Part shown: positions 16,401 to 24,094 of the stretch, one piece after another
Layout: every line of letters starts with the position of its first letter
Numbering within the stretch: position 1 is the stretch's first letter
DNA from: Verrucomicrobiia bacterium
GTDB lineage: Bacteria; Verrucomicrobiota; Verrucomicrobiia; Limisphaerales; UBA9464
Length of the DNA stretch: 64,000 nucleotides
Assembly (NCBI GenBank): GCA_019634635.1
Contig: JAHCBB010000014.1
Coordinates: 46,309 to 110,308 of the forward strand
Direction: 5' to 3'
Notes under the pieces: generated by a model
Told to the model about the DNA's origin: nothing
What the model saw: only the letters and a program-made list of their open reading frames with translations
Databases searched by the model: none
Translations under genes and position numbers: made by a program

Positions 16401-19293
16401 CCTGGGTCTTTGGCGGCCCCCCCCCCTGAACCGTGAACAGAACCCAACGATCCGGGTTGGGCCCCACGATCATTACCGGCGCCTCGGTGCCCGTCCGGAA
16501 TGCGTCGGCATCCAGGATGATCTCCAGTCCGCTCGACCGGTATCCCAGATCCACGGGCTGTGTCGTGGTCACCCAGACGGAGGCCTGGGCCGTGATCAGG
16601 TTGGTGACGCCGACCGACATCCCGGGAACGGGCCAGAAATCCGGACTCGACCATGCGAACCGGTAGTAGCCGACGCGGTCCGTCGTGAAGGACAATTCGC
16701 CAACCCCGTTCGTCGCCAAGGTCACCTGGCGGACGCCCAGTTCCTCGGCACGATAGCCCCGGAACTTCAACTGCCAGTCCCGCTGGCCCGGATCCGGTCG
16801 CGGCGGCCAGACCGGGGAGGCGCCCTGCAGGCGCTTCAATTCCTCGCCGGCCACCTCTCGGCCGAGGCTGTCCACCCAGATTTCCCACCAATACTCCCGC
16901 GTGATCCGCACCGCGCCCGTGGTGACAACTGGCCGGCCGTCGGCGTCCTTCGCCTGGAACTCTATCCGGATGGCTTCTCCGGGCCGCGGCAGGTTTCGCA
17001 GCGGCCGCGCCCGCACCGCGTAGGCCTCGCGAGTGACCCGGAGCTCGGCGGACCCCGTGACCTGACGTCGTCCTGCATCGGACACGTTCGCAGTGACGGA
17101 GTACACTTGGTCCCCCGAATCGGCATCTGTATCCATGGCGAAGACCGCACGTCCGGCGGCGTCGAGGTGCAACGTTTCCCGCCGGACCTCAGCGGGCATG
17201 ACGTCATGACGCCAGGGCCACGATGATCCGCTCTCCTGCAGCCAGGGATAGTCGCGGGTCACCGGCCAGATCCATTGGAAGGGACGCCGATGCACCACCA
17301 CCTCGACGGTCCCTCCGGAAACCGGAGACCCGAAATAGTACGTAGCCTCAATCTCCACGGTGAGTGGCTCCCCGGGTCGCACCGCACCGGCGGGCGCCGT
17401 GCTTTCCGGAGCCCGGGACGCCGTCACGGTCACCTCGAACTCCGGAAGCCGGTATTCCTCGAGTCGGAAGAGGGTCTCCGTGCCCACAGGCTCCCCGTTG
17501 GCGCTTCCGGTGATGAACGTGACGGTGTACAATCCGAGGCCCGCCTGCGGACGCGTCTCGAATTGGCCCCAAGCCGCCCCGAAGGCATCGAGCGTCATGA
17601 CACCGTTGGTCACGGTCGTCCCCTGGGGATCCCGCAATTCAAACCATAGCAACTGACCAACCGGCGTCAGATACGTCCCCTCCACCCGGCGTCGTGCGAG
17701 GACCTTCCAGTCCACCATCGCCCCGGGGCGGTAGGCAGGCCGGTCCGTGAAGGCGTACACCTTCCAGCCATCGGTGCCGTCCTGCCAGCGAGGACTGCCA
17801 TGGCCGAAGGCGATGGCCGGACGTTCGGACAGCCCGGCCACACACACCATTTCGCCTGCCGGGGTTTCCAGCGACGCCACGCCGTGGGCATCCGTGGTGG
17901 CGGTCCATTCCTGCCACCGCACCCCGCGTCCGTAGGGCTCCCGCACGCCTGCCACGAAACGGACAGGCGCCTCCGGAATTGGGTGTCCTCGATGGGCATC
18001 CACGAGCCACGCCAACGTTCGGCCCGGACTCTCCTGCAGCACCAGAACGGCATCCGTGACCATCAGCACGTCCCGCACCGACTGGTCACCCGCCCGCGCC
18101 TCCAGCAAGTAGGCGCCCGGGGCCAGCGTCCCCGGCAGCCGCACCTGCCGGGTCACCTCCGCATGGGGCTGATCCGGCTCCATGGCTTCGTTCCACTCCC
18201 GAATCGCCGGCCCGGGGGGACGTAACCCGTCCTGCCATACAGAGCGTTCTCCGGTGACCGCCTCGAGTCGCAGGTCGCGGGTGAGGTCCATCGGGGTCAG
18301 CGAAAGCTGAACATTGGTGGCGTTTCGTGCGGACAGCTGAAATTCGATCCGCGATCCGGGCAGAAAGGTTCCCGGCACAGCCAAAACCATGGAAATGCCG
18401 GTCAGGTCGGCGAGCCGGGAGGCCGCCGATTCACGGTACCGGGATCGTCCGGCGGGAAACTCCTCCAGGAGCTCCCGATACCGCTGGATCGCACCCGCCT
18501 CATCAGGCTTCGGTTTCCAGCCACCGGAGGGGAGGGCTTCGATGCCTCCCTGGCGTTCCCGCCATTGGCCCTCGAAGTAAAGTGCGGCGTCCCGAAACGG
18601 GGTGCCCACCGATGCCAGCCGGGCCGCTTCAAAATCGCGGGCCGCCCGCCCCGGGTTGCCCGGGTGCCACATGGTTCCGGACCGGACCGCCCGATGAAGA
18701 CGAAAGAAGGCGACATCGTCCGGACGTTCGGCGATGGAGATCGCGCGGGACAGGACATCGTCCGGAATCACAATCATGCGGTTCCATCCAGCGTCCTCCC
18801 CCACCGGCCCCGCCCAGTCTCGTGCGATCTCCAGGTACTGATCCCGGGCGCGCGCAAGGTTGGTCTGGCCGGCCCACCAATCCAGTGCCGCGGTATACTG
18901 GGCGCCAAAACCATGTCCCCAGGGCTCCTGGCGACGCTGCAGGTCCCCAAGAGACCGGCGTGCGGCGGCCCAGAATTCATCCCGTTCGGCCGCCGGAATG
19001 TCGTCGCTGGACAAACGAACCAGCGGGGCGGCAAAGCGGTCCGAATCCTCAAGCAGCTCCGGCGCCGCCGCACGCCACCGCGCATCCGCGAGCCGGAACT
19101 CCAGCCACCGCAGGTCGGGAGCGGCCAGGTCGTTGGTACGGACCTGCTCCAATGCGCCCACCGCCTGGGCAAATGAACCACGCAAGAAAAGGGCCTCCAC
19201 CTGTTCGCGAAGCCCGGAAGGCACGACGGCGGAAGCCGTCGCGGGACCGGCCAGGGCCAAAATCAGCGCCAGACCAACAGCTCGAAGGTTCAT
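13423..19293 (-). CDS. Alpha-2-macroglobulin family protein with thioester motif
   Basis: A very large (1956-residue) exported protein. Starting at the ATG at 19293 it begins with a clean signal peptide (MNLRAVGLALILALAG...ATASA). The frame can be extended upstream to a TTG at 19425 that overlaps the previous stop, but that extension lacks export features, so the inner ATG is preferred. The order fits bacterial alpha-2-macroglobulins: an N-terminal helical/TPR-like part (about 20-300), MG-type beta domains including an MG2-like YFGSPVSGG block, a bait-like region, then the thioester-domain motif PYGCTEQ with Cys at about residue 1411, followed by helical repeats. The intact CxEQ suggests it can trap a protease covalently in the periplasm. 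It lies downstream of a beta-lactamase-fold hydrolase, recalling the yfhM-pbpC pairing in E. coli. Confidence 0.9.
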   Translation of the reverse strand: MNLRAVGLALILALAGPATASAVVPSGLREQVEALFLRGSFAQAVGALEQVRTNDLAAPDLRWLEFRLADARWRAAAPELLEDSDRFAAPLVRLSSDDIPAAERDEFWAAARRSLGDLQRRQEPWGHGFGAQYTAALDWWAGQTNLARARDQYLEIARDWAGPVGEDAGWNRMIVIPDDVLSRAISIAERPDDVAFFRLHRAVRSGTMWHPGNPGRAARDFEAARLASVGTPFRDAALYFEGQWRERQGGIEALPSGGWKPKPDEAGAIQRYRELLEEFPAGRSRYRESAASRLADLTGISMVLAVPGTFLPGSRIEFQLSARNATNVQLSLTPMDLTRDLRLEAVTGERSVWQDGLRPPGPAIREWNEAMEPDQPHAEVTRQVRLPGTLAPGAYLLEARAGDQSVRDVLMVTDAVLVLQESPGRTLAWLVDAHRGHPIPEAPVRFVAGVREPYGRGVRWQEWTATTDAHGVASLETPAGEMVCVAGLSERPAIAFGHGSPRWQDGTDGWKVYAFTDRPAYRPGAMVDWKVLARRRVEGTYLTPVGQLLWFELRDPQGTTVTNGVMTLDAFGAAWGQFETRPQAGLGLYTVTFITGSANGEPVGTETLFRLEEYRLPEFEVTVTASRAPESTAPAGAVRPGEPLTVEIEATYYFGSPVSGGTVEVVVHRRPFQWIWPVTRDYPWLQESGSSWPWRHDVMPAEVRRETLHLDAAGRAVFAMDTDADSGDQVYSVTANVSDAGRRQVTGSAELRVTREAYAVRARPLRNLPRPGEAIRIEFQAKDADGRPVVTTGAVRITREYWWEIWVDSLGREVAGEELKRLQGASPVWPPRPDPGQRDWQLKFRGYRAEELGVRQVTLATNGVGELSFTTDRVGYYRFAWSSPDFWPVPGMSVGVTNLITAQASVWVTTTQPVDLGYRSSGLEIILDADAFRTGTEAPVMIVGPNPDRWVLFTVQGGGPPKTQVLHLAGATRLVELDVTESLEPNAVLQAVLVDNRRILQDRKEIVVPPTRNFLTVGIEPDPASGPPGSEGALRITTRDAAGKPVVAQVAVSVVDDSLSAIQGDLAGDPRAFFFPRRYLPELPVQSGFNRGRYLRLVVDEDGRWLEEGTMGQDQAKFEVSEAMSPQLARRYGLNFMRGPDALVTDVSSAGFANVQRVLPIPAMARADRSTKSSGTGAAEPVVVVRSDFRETAYWNPAVLTDASGSARVTFRYPDATTRWGLRALAATEGAGVGLGTNVTRTFLPLSVRLQTPRFLVSGDQAVLSVVMDNSTDAPMKVSATLEAGHLTLIEWIRGDQRGTGNPPPVEVPPGGSTRMDWRTRAIEPGTAVLTATVRAQGHADSVRRTFPIVANGIEQWVSHAGRTTADDITVHLKLPPRRPDSANLAVRLTPSLAVTLLDALPYLADFPYGCTEQTMSRFLPAVVVRQTLATVGLDAATAMERAFGGISTNATGQVSPGLGSRKDLEKLDDMIGAGLKRLYDGQGQEAWGWWPGGDDDLWMTAYVVWGLRLAQQAGVEIEEERVNRAENWLRGQLVRLADRPDDAAWALHALASRLRTPERMGPESFEARAFQRAYDQRTELSAAGRALLAWAAHQYGEGDRARVLVENLSNGVIRDEAPDRSVLYSGAVRGGSTQPTAYWGSRGLMRRWGDTPVEATAFSVRSLLTLDPGNPLVQPAVAWLLQNRRGASWNNTRDTAITILCLTDYLRVSGELKQSLELELVVNGRTVATPRWTPADVLQAPAVFSVSRDLLGDTNEVRILRRGGEAPAYFSLEATCFTEGIPMPAGSGVFVRRELFRLVPVPTLLQGIREVSVPLGAEESVAAGDLVECRLVLEAKSDVEYVMIEDFKPAGFEATEVRSGWGKPAARLRNPEAPGAISERMPRGPDVPLYFEWRDRRAAAFASRMPAGLWEIRYRYRVETPGHFTELPAMAAAMYVPELRGNSAGREIRITEPQP

Positions 19294-19421
19294 GAGTACA
19301 CTTTCCTGAGGGAGTCGCCGGCACGCCGGATCTGGCGCGGACGAGACGCTCGTTGATCCCAACGTTTCAGCCGGAAAATCCTTGGGTAAAATGCGCGGGG
19401 TCACCTGGGTCCTGACGCGCT

Positions 19422-20462
19422 TCAACGCGGGAATCCGTCCAAAAGGATCCGGACCACCGATGGGATGATCTGCCGCTCAAGCGCGTGCCCGGTGGTGAAT
19501 ACCACCACGACCAGCTTGAGACCCTCTGGCGATTCCAGGTAGGCGGCGTCGTGCCGTGTCGCGCTGGTCCAGCCGGCCTTGGACCACAGGCGCAGACCCT
19601 CGCGTCCGGGATCCTGCAAGACGATCCCCGTAAACCCATGGGTTTGGTCCTCGGGATCGCGAACCGGTGCGGAAACGTCCCGTGCCAGCAACCCCATCAT
19701 CTCGCGGCTGCGCCCCGGCGTCACCGAACGTCCGGTGGCGATTTCCGCAAACAATCGGGCGGTCGCGTCGGTCGTCAGCCAGTTGCGTGACGGCTGGAAT
19801 CGCTGGATGGCCTGCATTTCACGCCCGTAGGGTCCCTCGCACCACGGCTTCTTGTTGACGTTGATCCCTTCAAAGCCCTCGAGAACGAAGTAGCGGTTGA
19901 CTGCGTTGCGCTGGTCGGCCCAGGCACGCAAGGCATCTTCCGTCAGCTCTGGACCACTCGTCGTGCCCGTCAGCAGGTCCACGACGTAGTGCGTCGCCTC
20001 ATTGGAACTGTCCACGATCATGTCCGTCATGGCCCGGCGCAGCTCCCGCGTGTCCTCCAGTCGGCCGTCCTCCATCCAGCGGTGTGCCGCCACCAGGTAG
20101 AACAGCTTCACCACACTGGCCGGATACACCGGAACCTCCCCACGGTACGAGGCCCATCCGGGTCGAGCCGGATCGGTGAGATGGACCACGGTCACCGCAA
20201 GTTCGTCGGCCTTGAGTCCTCCGGCCGAAAAGCGCGCCAGCGTGCCTTCCACCGCCTTCGTCAGCAGATCCTGGAGCACTGCCGGACGGGTCGGGGCCAC
20301 CTGAGGAGCCGAAACCTCGGCGGACCGCAATACGGGCGCGCCGAATCCGGAGACCAACAATCCGGCCAGCAGAAGCGCTCTCAACGGGCCCCTTCGCTGC
20401 CGGCATGGCCCCCGCCCTCGGGCAGCCTCACGGACGGATCTCAGGTGGGTCTGCACGTGCAT
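19422..20462 (-). CDS. Beta-lactamase-fold serine hydrolase (exported)
   Basis: A 346-residue protein with an N-terminal export signal (basic RRGPLRALLLAGLLVSG core). The penicillin-recognising motifs are present: S116-V-V-K119 (SxxK), SSN at about 157-159 (SxN), and SKAGWTS near 297 in place of KTG. This places it in the class A beta-lactamase/transpeptidase-like fold. The omega-loop Glu motif of true class A beta-lactamases is not evident, so a cell-wall peptidase or other hydrolase is as likely as drug resistance. It overlaps rsmD by 35 nt upstream and precedes the macroglobulin-like gene by 128 nt. The pairing suggests a joint envelope-defence or repair role (inference). Confidence 0.8.
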   Translation of the reverse strand: MHVQTHLRSVREAARGRGPCRQRRGPLRALLLAGLLVSGFGAPVLRSAEVSAPQVAPTRPAVLQDLLTKAVEGTLARFSAGGLKADELAVTVVHLTDPARPGWASYRGEVPVYPASVVKLFYLVAAHRWMEDGRLEDTRELRRAMTDMIVDSSNEATHYVVDLLTGTTSGPELTEDALRAWADQRNAVNRYFVLEGFEGINVNKKPWCEGPYGREMQAIQRFQPSRNWLTTDATARLFAEIATGRSVTPGRSREMMGLLARDVSAPVRDPEDQTHGFTGIVLQDPGREGLRLWSKAGWTSATRHDAAYLESPEGLKLVVVVFTTGHALERQIIPSVVRILLDGFPR

Positions 20463-21045
20463 GGGTCGTTTCCGATGGCTTCAGGAATCGAATGATCGTG
20501 TCGCCGTGTCGCAACGTCCGATCCTCCCGCCACAACGGTCCCAGGTCGAGCGCATCCCGCTTTGCGTGCCCCAGCACCAACACGCCGACCGGGGCCAGCA
20601 GGCTTGGCAGGTCCACCGCATCGAGCAACTGCTGGGCCGGAGAACGCGAGCGGCGGCCGGTGTTCTTCTCGCCGTAGGGCGGATCTGCGATCACCAGATC
20701 GAAGCGGCGTCCCGAGGCGGCGAGCTGCGGCAGCGCGGCAAACACGTCCTGCACCCGAAGCACGACGCCGGTCACGGGAAGGCCGGTCGCGGCCAGGTTG
20801 CGCTGGTAGCAGCGGGCGTGCCGCGCCGACCGCTCGACACTGTATACGGAGCGTGCGCCACGGCTGAGGCATTCGTGCCCCAGGGCTCCGGTGCCGGAGA
20901 AGAGGTCGAGCACCGCGGCCCCGACCACCCGGTCACCCAGGGAATTGAAGACGGCCAGCTTGACCTTGTCGGGCATCGGGCGGACGCCCAATCCCGCGGG
21001 CACCTGCACGATGCGGCCTGCGGCCTGCCCACCGATAATGCGCAT
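20428..21045 (-). CDS. rsmD: 16S rRNA (guanine966-N2)-methyltransferase RsmD
   Basis: Methylates G966 of 16S rRNA in the 30S subunit using S-adenosylmethionine. The 205-residue protein begins MRIIGGQAAGR, as in the family, and shows RPMPDKVKLAVFNSL, the SAM-binding DLFSGTGALGHE block, and the catalytic DPPYGEK motif. The ATG at 21045 is chosen because the family starts with MRIIxG; the longer frame to 21153 adds an Arg-rich leader shadowing the transporter gene. It lies 11 nt downstream of the MFS gene and its end overlaps the serine hydrolase start by 35 nt, so the four minus-strand genes may form one transcript. Confidence 0.92.
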   Translation of the reverse strand: MRIIGGQAAGRIVQVPAGLGVRPMPDKVKLAVFNSLGDRVVGAAVLDLFSGTGALGHECLSRGARSVYSVERSARHARCYQRNLAATGLPVTGVVLRVQDVFAALPQLAASGRRFDLVIADPPYGEKNTGRRSRSPAQQLLDAVDLPSLLAPVGVLVLGHAKRDALDLGPLWREDRTLRHGDTIIRFLKPSETTHARADPPEIRP

Positions 21046-21056
21046 GGGGGATCCCG

Positions 21057-22619
21057 TCAGTGCGCCGGTGCCCGCACGTCCTCGGGAAGCGGCTGTCCGC
21101 GCGTTTCGGGGGCGAACGGCAGCGCGATCAGGCCGATCAGGAAGGCGGCGCACATGGTGATGCCTGCATAGCGGAGCGGCTCCGGGGAATCCTTGAACAC
21201 CACGCCGGTGAGCAATCCGAGCGCGGCCGGCCCGCTGGCCGCCACGAAGCGGCCGACGTTGTAGCAGAAACTGGTTCCCGTGCTGCGAAGACGCGTCGGG
21301 AACAGTTCGGGGAAATAGATCGCATAACCGCCGAACAGGGCCAGCTGGGAGAAGCCCATGAGCGGGATCAGCCAGAAGATCTGGCTGAAGTCACGGAGGA
21401 ACCAGAAGACGGCCGCGGTGGTGATCATGGCCGCGACCAGTGCCACGGCAAACGCCGGCTTGCGTCCGAATCGCTGCGCCGCGATGCCGAAGGAGTAGAT
21501 GCCGAAAAACGCCCCCAGATTCTGCATCATCGAGGTGATGCCGGCCCAGAACGTCAGCTTGCCCGGAATCAGCTGCGGATCCATGCCCTCCGCGATGAAC
21601 CGCTTTTCCAGGACCGACCGCACCAGGTCGAAGCTGAAGAAGCCGATGCCCCAGACGCCGATGACACCGCTGAGCGCCAGCAGCAGGCCGACCACCGCGC
21701 GACGGCGGTAGGTGGTGTCGCCGCCCCCGCCGAAGACGGTCACCAGTCCGGCCCCCAGCGCCGCCAGCGCAAAGCACGCGACAATGGTGCGCTTGTCCCA
21801 CGAGGCACGCCCCAGGAAGCCGACCCCGATGCCGATCACCAGCAGCAGGCCGGCGATGGTCGCCGGGGTACGCCAGCGCGGGTTGCCGAACAGTTCGCCA
21901 TAGTCGCCCAGCTTGCGGCTGATTTCCGGATCCCGCTTCGCCTCCAGCCAGCGCTCCGGTTCCCGCAGACGCCGCCGAACCAGCACCACGAGGATCGCCG
22001 GCACCGCGCCCACCACAAACATCCACCGCCACGCCGCCCAGCCCGCCACGCTGCCCAGCACCCCGGTCTGTTCCAGATGCCCCAGGGACATGCTGGTGAT
22101 CGCCGCCGAGACGTTGCCCACCGTGGACAGCGCCTGGAGCAGGCTGAGCGCGTAGGGACGTGCCCGTTCGGGCATCACCTCTGCCACCAGCGCCACACCC
22201 ACCGCAAACTCCCCCCCCACGCCGAGCCCCGTCATGAACCGGTACAGCGCAAAATCCCAGAATCGCGTGGAGAAGGCACTGAGGCCCGTGCAGCCGGAGT
22301 AAAGGAGGATGGTGAGCAGCATCGTTTTGGCCCGCCCCCAGCGGTCGCCCAGCACGCCGAAAACCAAACCGCCGCTGGCCCATCCCAGGAGGAAGATCGA
22401 GGTGGCATAGGCCCCGTGTTCGCCCACCTCGGCGGCGGTTGCCGGACGCCCAAACCCCGCCGCGAGCAACTCCCGCATCGCCGGCATGCGCGCGAGGTTG
22501 AACAATTGCTGGTCCATGCAGTCCAGCAGCCACCCCAGCGAGGCGACAATCAGCACGAACCACTGGTAACGATTCAACAGGCGCCACCAGGCGAATCCGG
22601 ATTCGGGAGGGGAGGACAT
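21057..22619 (-). CDS. MFS transporter, metabolite:H+ symporter type
   Basis: A 520-residue membrane transporter starting MSSPPESGFAWW at the ATG at 22619; the upstream extension to 22712 is not membrane-like. Family marks are WLLDCMDQQLFNLAR in helix 1, GVLGDRWGRAKTM in the loop between helices 2 and 3, and RFMTGLGVGGEFAVG near helix 4. Between the halves there are extra hydrophobic segments (TIAGLLLVIGIGVGF, and another from about residue 300), giving more helices than the standard twelve. The closest functional relatives are sugar or organic acid symporters; the substrate cannot be told. Upstream lies a 27-nt block of three 9-nt iterons that might be an operator. Confidence 0.85.
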   Translation of the reverse strand: MSSPPESGFAWWRLLNRYQWFVLIVASLGWLLDCMDQQLFNLARMPAMRELLAAGFGRPATAAEVGEHGAYATSIFLLGWASGGLVFGVLGDRWGRAKTMLLTILLYSGCTGLSAFSTRFWDFALYRFMTGLGVGGEFAVGVALVAEVMPERARPYALSLLQALSTVGNVSAAITSMSLGHLEQTGVLGSVAGWAAWRWMFVVGAVPAILVVLVRRRLREPERWLEAKRDPEISRKLGDYGELFGNPRWRTPATIAGLLLVIGIGVGFLGRASWDKRTIVACFALAALGAGLVTVFGGGGDTTYRRRAVVGLLLALSGVIGVWGIGFFSFDLVRSVLEKRFIAEGMDPQLIPGKLTFWAGITSMMQNLGAFFGIYSFGIAAQRFGRKPAFAVALVAAMITTAAVFWFLRDFSQIFWLIPLMGFSQLALFGGYAIYFPELFPTRLRSTGTSFCYNVGRFVAASGPAALGLLTGVVFKDSPEPLRYAGITMCAAFLIGLIALPFAPETRGQPLPEDVRAPAH

Positions 22620-22667
22620 GCGTGGACGGTCGGCGGAGCATGCGGAGCGGATCGTGCCCGGGAAAAG

Positions 22668-22694
22668 CGGAAATCTCCGAAATATCGGAAACGA
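22668..22694. repeat. Three 9-nt iterons upstream of the MFS gene
   Basis: Three adjacent 9-mers, cggaaatct, ccgaaatat and cggaaacga, share the pattern CSGAAAnnn. The first two also form tccga-aata-tcgga with the third, a small inverted repeat. The block lies 49-75 nt upstream of the MFS ATG in the divergent intergenic region. It could be a regulator binding site. The match is short, so chance is possible. Confidence 0.35.
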
Positions 22695-22790
22695 CCGTCC
22701 CGACGCATCCAAAGTGTGCGCGCCGCTTGAAATTCAATTCAGCAGTGGCTCCTCCTCGCCTTCCGGTCCGGGTTTCGATATCTAGCCTCC

Positions 22791-23402
22791 GTGGCTGAAA
22801 CGAAGGAAGATTCCGCGCTCGACAAGCTCTGGCAGGAGTACGCCCGCAGTTTCCGCGATTTCGATGACCTGACGCTGGCCCGCTGGTGTTCCCAAACGCT
22901 GGGTCAGCTTCACGGAAGAGCCTGGAGGCTCTCACATCCGCTCGTGGGCGCCTACCGGCTGGGCTCACAACTCGCACATGACCGCCAGATCTGGCTCAAG
23001 CGGCTGGTGAACCTCCCGACCGGATACGTCGAGGCCGCTTGCTGCCGCGCGCCCCTCCTGCCCCTGCTCACCCGTGACGTCAGCGGTTCCGGGTTGATCT
23101 GTCAGCACTGCAACGAAACGGCGATCCCGCTGGACCAGCTTCCGGAGTCGCTGCAGTCCCGACTGCGCGCATGGGCCCAGGCCTATGCGCCGGTCCACGA
23201 TGTTGCGCACTGGGATGACCAGCAACGCCGCAAGTCCCGCGACTACGACAACGCCTTCGAGAACGCTGCGCAGAAGGCCGAGGAACTGCTGGCGGAGGCC
23301 GCCCATGATCTGGTGCCCCCCCTGCTGGACCTCTTTCCGGCCGTGGTTTGGGAGGATCAGGACGAGTGCCTCGAGGTGCGTCCCGAAGACATCGTGCTGT
23401 GA
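22791..23402 (+). CDS. Conserved-type cytoplasmic protein with a CxxC motif
   Basis: A 203-residue soluble protein of unknown function, starting GTG at 22791. The N-terminal half is helical with many Trp and Arg; the middle has ACCRAP and, about 25 residues later, ICQHCNE, so four Cys could bind zinc. The C-terminal part is a long acidic helix (NAAQKAEELLAEAAHD) ending in an acidic tail. Its stop overlaps the next gene's start as GTGA, so the two are translationally coupled. No family is recognised; the well-formed amphipathic helices and balanced composition mark it as a real gene. Confidence 0.75.
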   Translation: MAETKEDSALDKLWQEYARSFRDFDDLTLARWCSQTLGQLHGRAWRLSHPLVGAYRLGSQLAHDRQIWLKRLVNLPTGYVEAACCRAPLLPLLTRDVSGSGLICQHCNETAIPLDQLPESLQSRLRAWAQAYAPVHDVAHWDDQQRRKSRDYDNAFENAAQKAEELLAEAAHDLVPPLLDLFPAVVWEDQDECLEVRPEDIVL

Positions 23403-24058
23403 GTTCCGTCGTCCGCCGCCGAGTTCTCTGGATCCTCCTCGGCCTCGCCGGAGCCGCGGCGTTGCTCGTCCTTGTGGCGCTGGCCAGCGTGGATCACCTG
23501 GCCCGCGGAGCTCTGGTGTCGGCCCTGCGCCGGCAGACGGGAACCGGGATTCGCCTTGACGCCGTGGACCTGGGACTGCGCGACGGCTCGATCCGCCTGC
23601 GGCAACTCGTGGTCAGCAATCCGCCGGGGTTCGGGCCGCGACCCCTGGTGGCCATCCCCGAGCTCTACCTCGCCTACCATCCCGAGGCCGCCGCCTCAAA
23701 CGTGCTGCGCTTTCGCGAGGTCCGCCTGCACCTGTCCGAGCTGCACGTCGAAGTGGACGCGGCAGGCCGGACGAACCTGCTCGACCTGACTTCGGCCGCA
23801 GCCGGGGTGCGGGGCCTCGGGGCGACGAACTGGCTTGGCGGGTTTCGCTTTGAGGGTGTGGATCTTCTGACGCTGACCCTGGGCCGCATCTCCTTTTCGG
23901 ACGCCCGCGACCCCCGGCGGGACAAGGTCTTTGACCTCGGCATCACCAACCGCTCGCTGAATCAGGTCACGTCGGTGGCCCAACTCGTGCCGCTGGCGCT
24001 CGAGATCGCCTTCAAGGGTGGACTGGTGCCCGGGAAACCCGCCCCGACATCCCCGTGA
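23399..24058 (+). CDS. AsmA-like membrane-anchored protein
   Basis: A 219-residue protein starting at GTG 23399, which overlaps the previous stop (GTGA); the longer frame to 23348 is inside the previous gene. One N-terminal helix (VLWILLGLAGAAALLVLVALA) anchors it, followed by a periplasmic beta-rich region. The pattern GTGIRLDAVDLGLRDGSIRLRQLVVSNPPGF resembles the start of AsmA/DUF748-type envelope proteins, which fits a role in outer-membrane lipid transfer or homeostasis. It is much shorter than classical AsmA. The function is inferred from the fold-like pattern only. Confidence 0.65.
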   Translation: MSSVVRRRVLWILLGLAGAAALLVLVALASVDHLARGALVSALRRQTGTGIRLDAVDLGLRDGSIRLRQLVVSNPPGFGPRPLVAIPELYLAYHPEAAASNVLRFREVRLHLSELHVEVDAAGRTNLLDLTSAAAGVRGLGATNWLGGFRFEGVDLLTLTLGRISFSDARDPRRDKVFDLGITNRSLNQVTSVAQLVPLALEIAFKGGLVPGKPAPTSP

Positions 24059-24061
24059 GCC

Positions 24062-24090
24062 GCACCGCGGCCGGGCGATCGGCGCGGTGC
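24062..24090. terminator. Hairpin between convergent genes
   Basis: A perfect 8-bp stem (gcaccgcg with cgcggtgc) with a 13-nt loop fills the 36-nt gap between the convergent AsmA-like and M42 genes. There is no clear T-tract on either strand. It is a plausible bidirectional stop, judged only by position and stem. Confidence 0.4.
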
Positions 24091-24094
24091 CGGA

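Noticed and set aside
13429..17226. 1265-residue plus-strand open frame opposite the macroglobulin gene
   Set aside because: Exact antisense of a well-supported gene, with low-complexity Arg/Gly/Pro/His composition; a codon-bias shadow.
19294..19425. TTG start for the macroglobulin-like gene with a TTGA overlap
   Set aside because: The added 44 residues precede and would bury a clean signal peptide; the ATG at 19293 fits an exported protein better.
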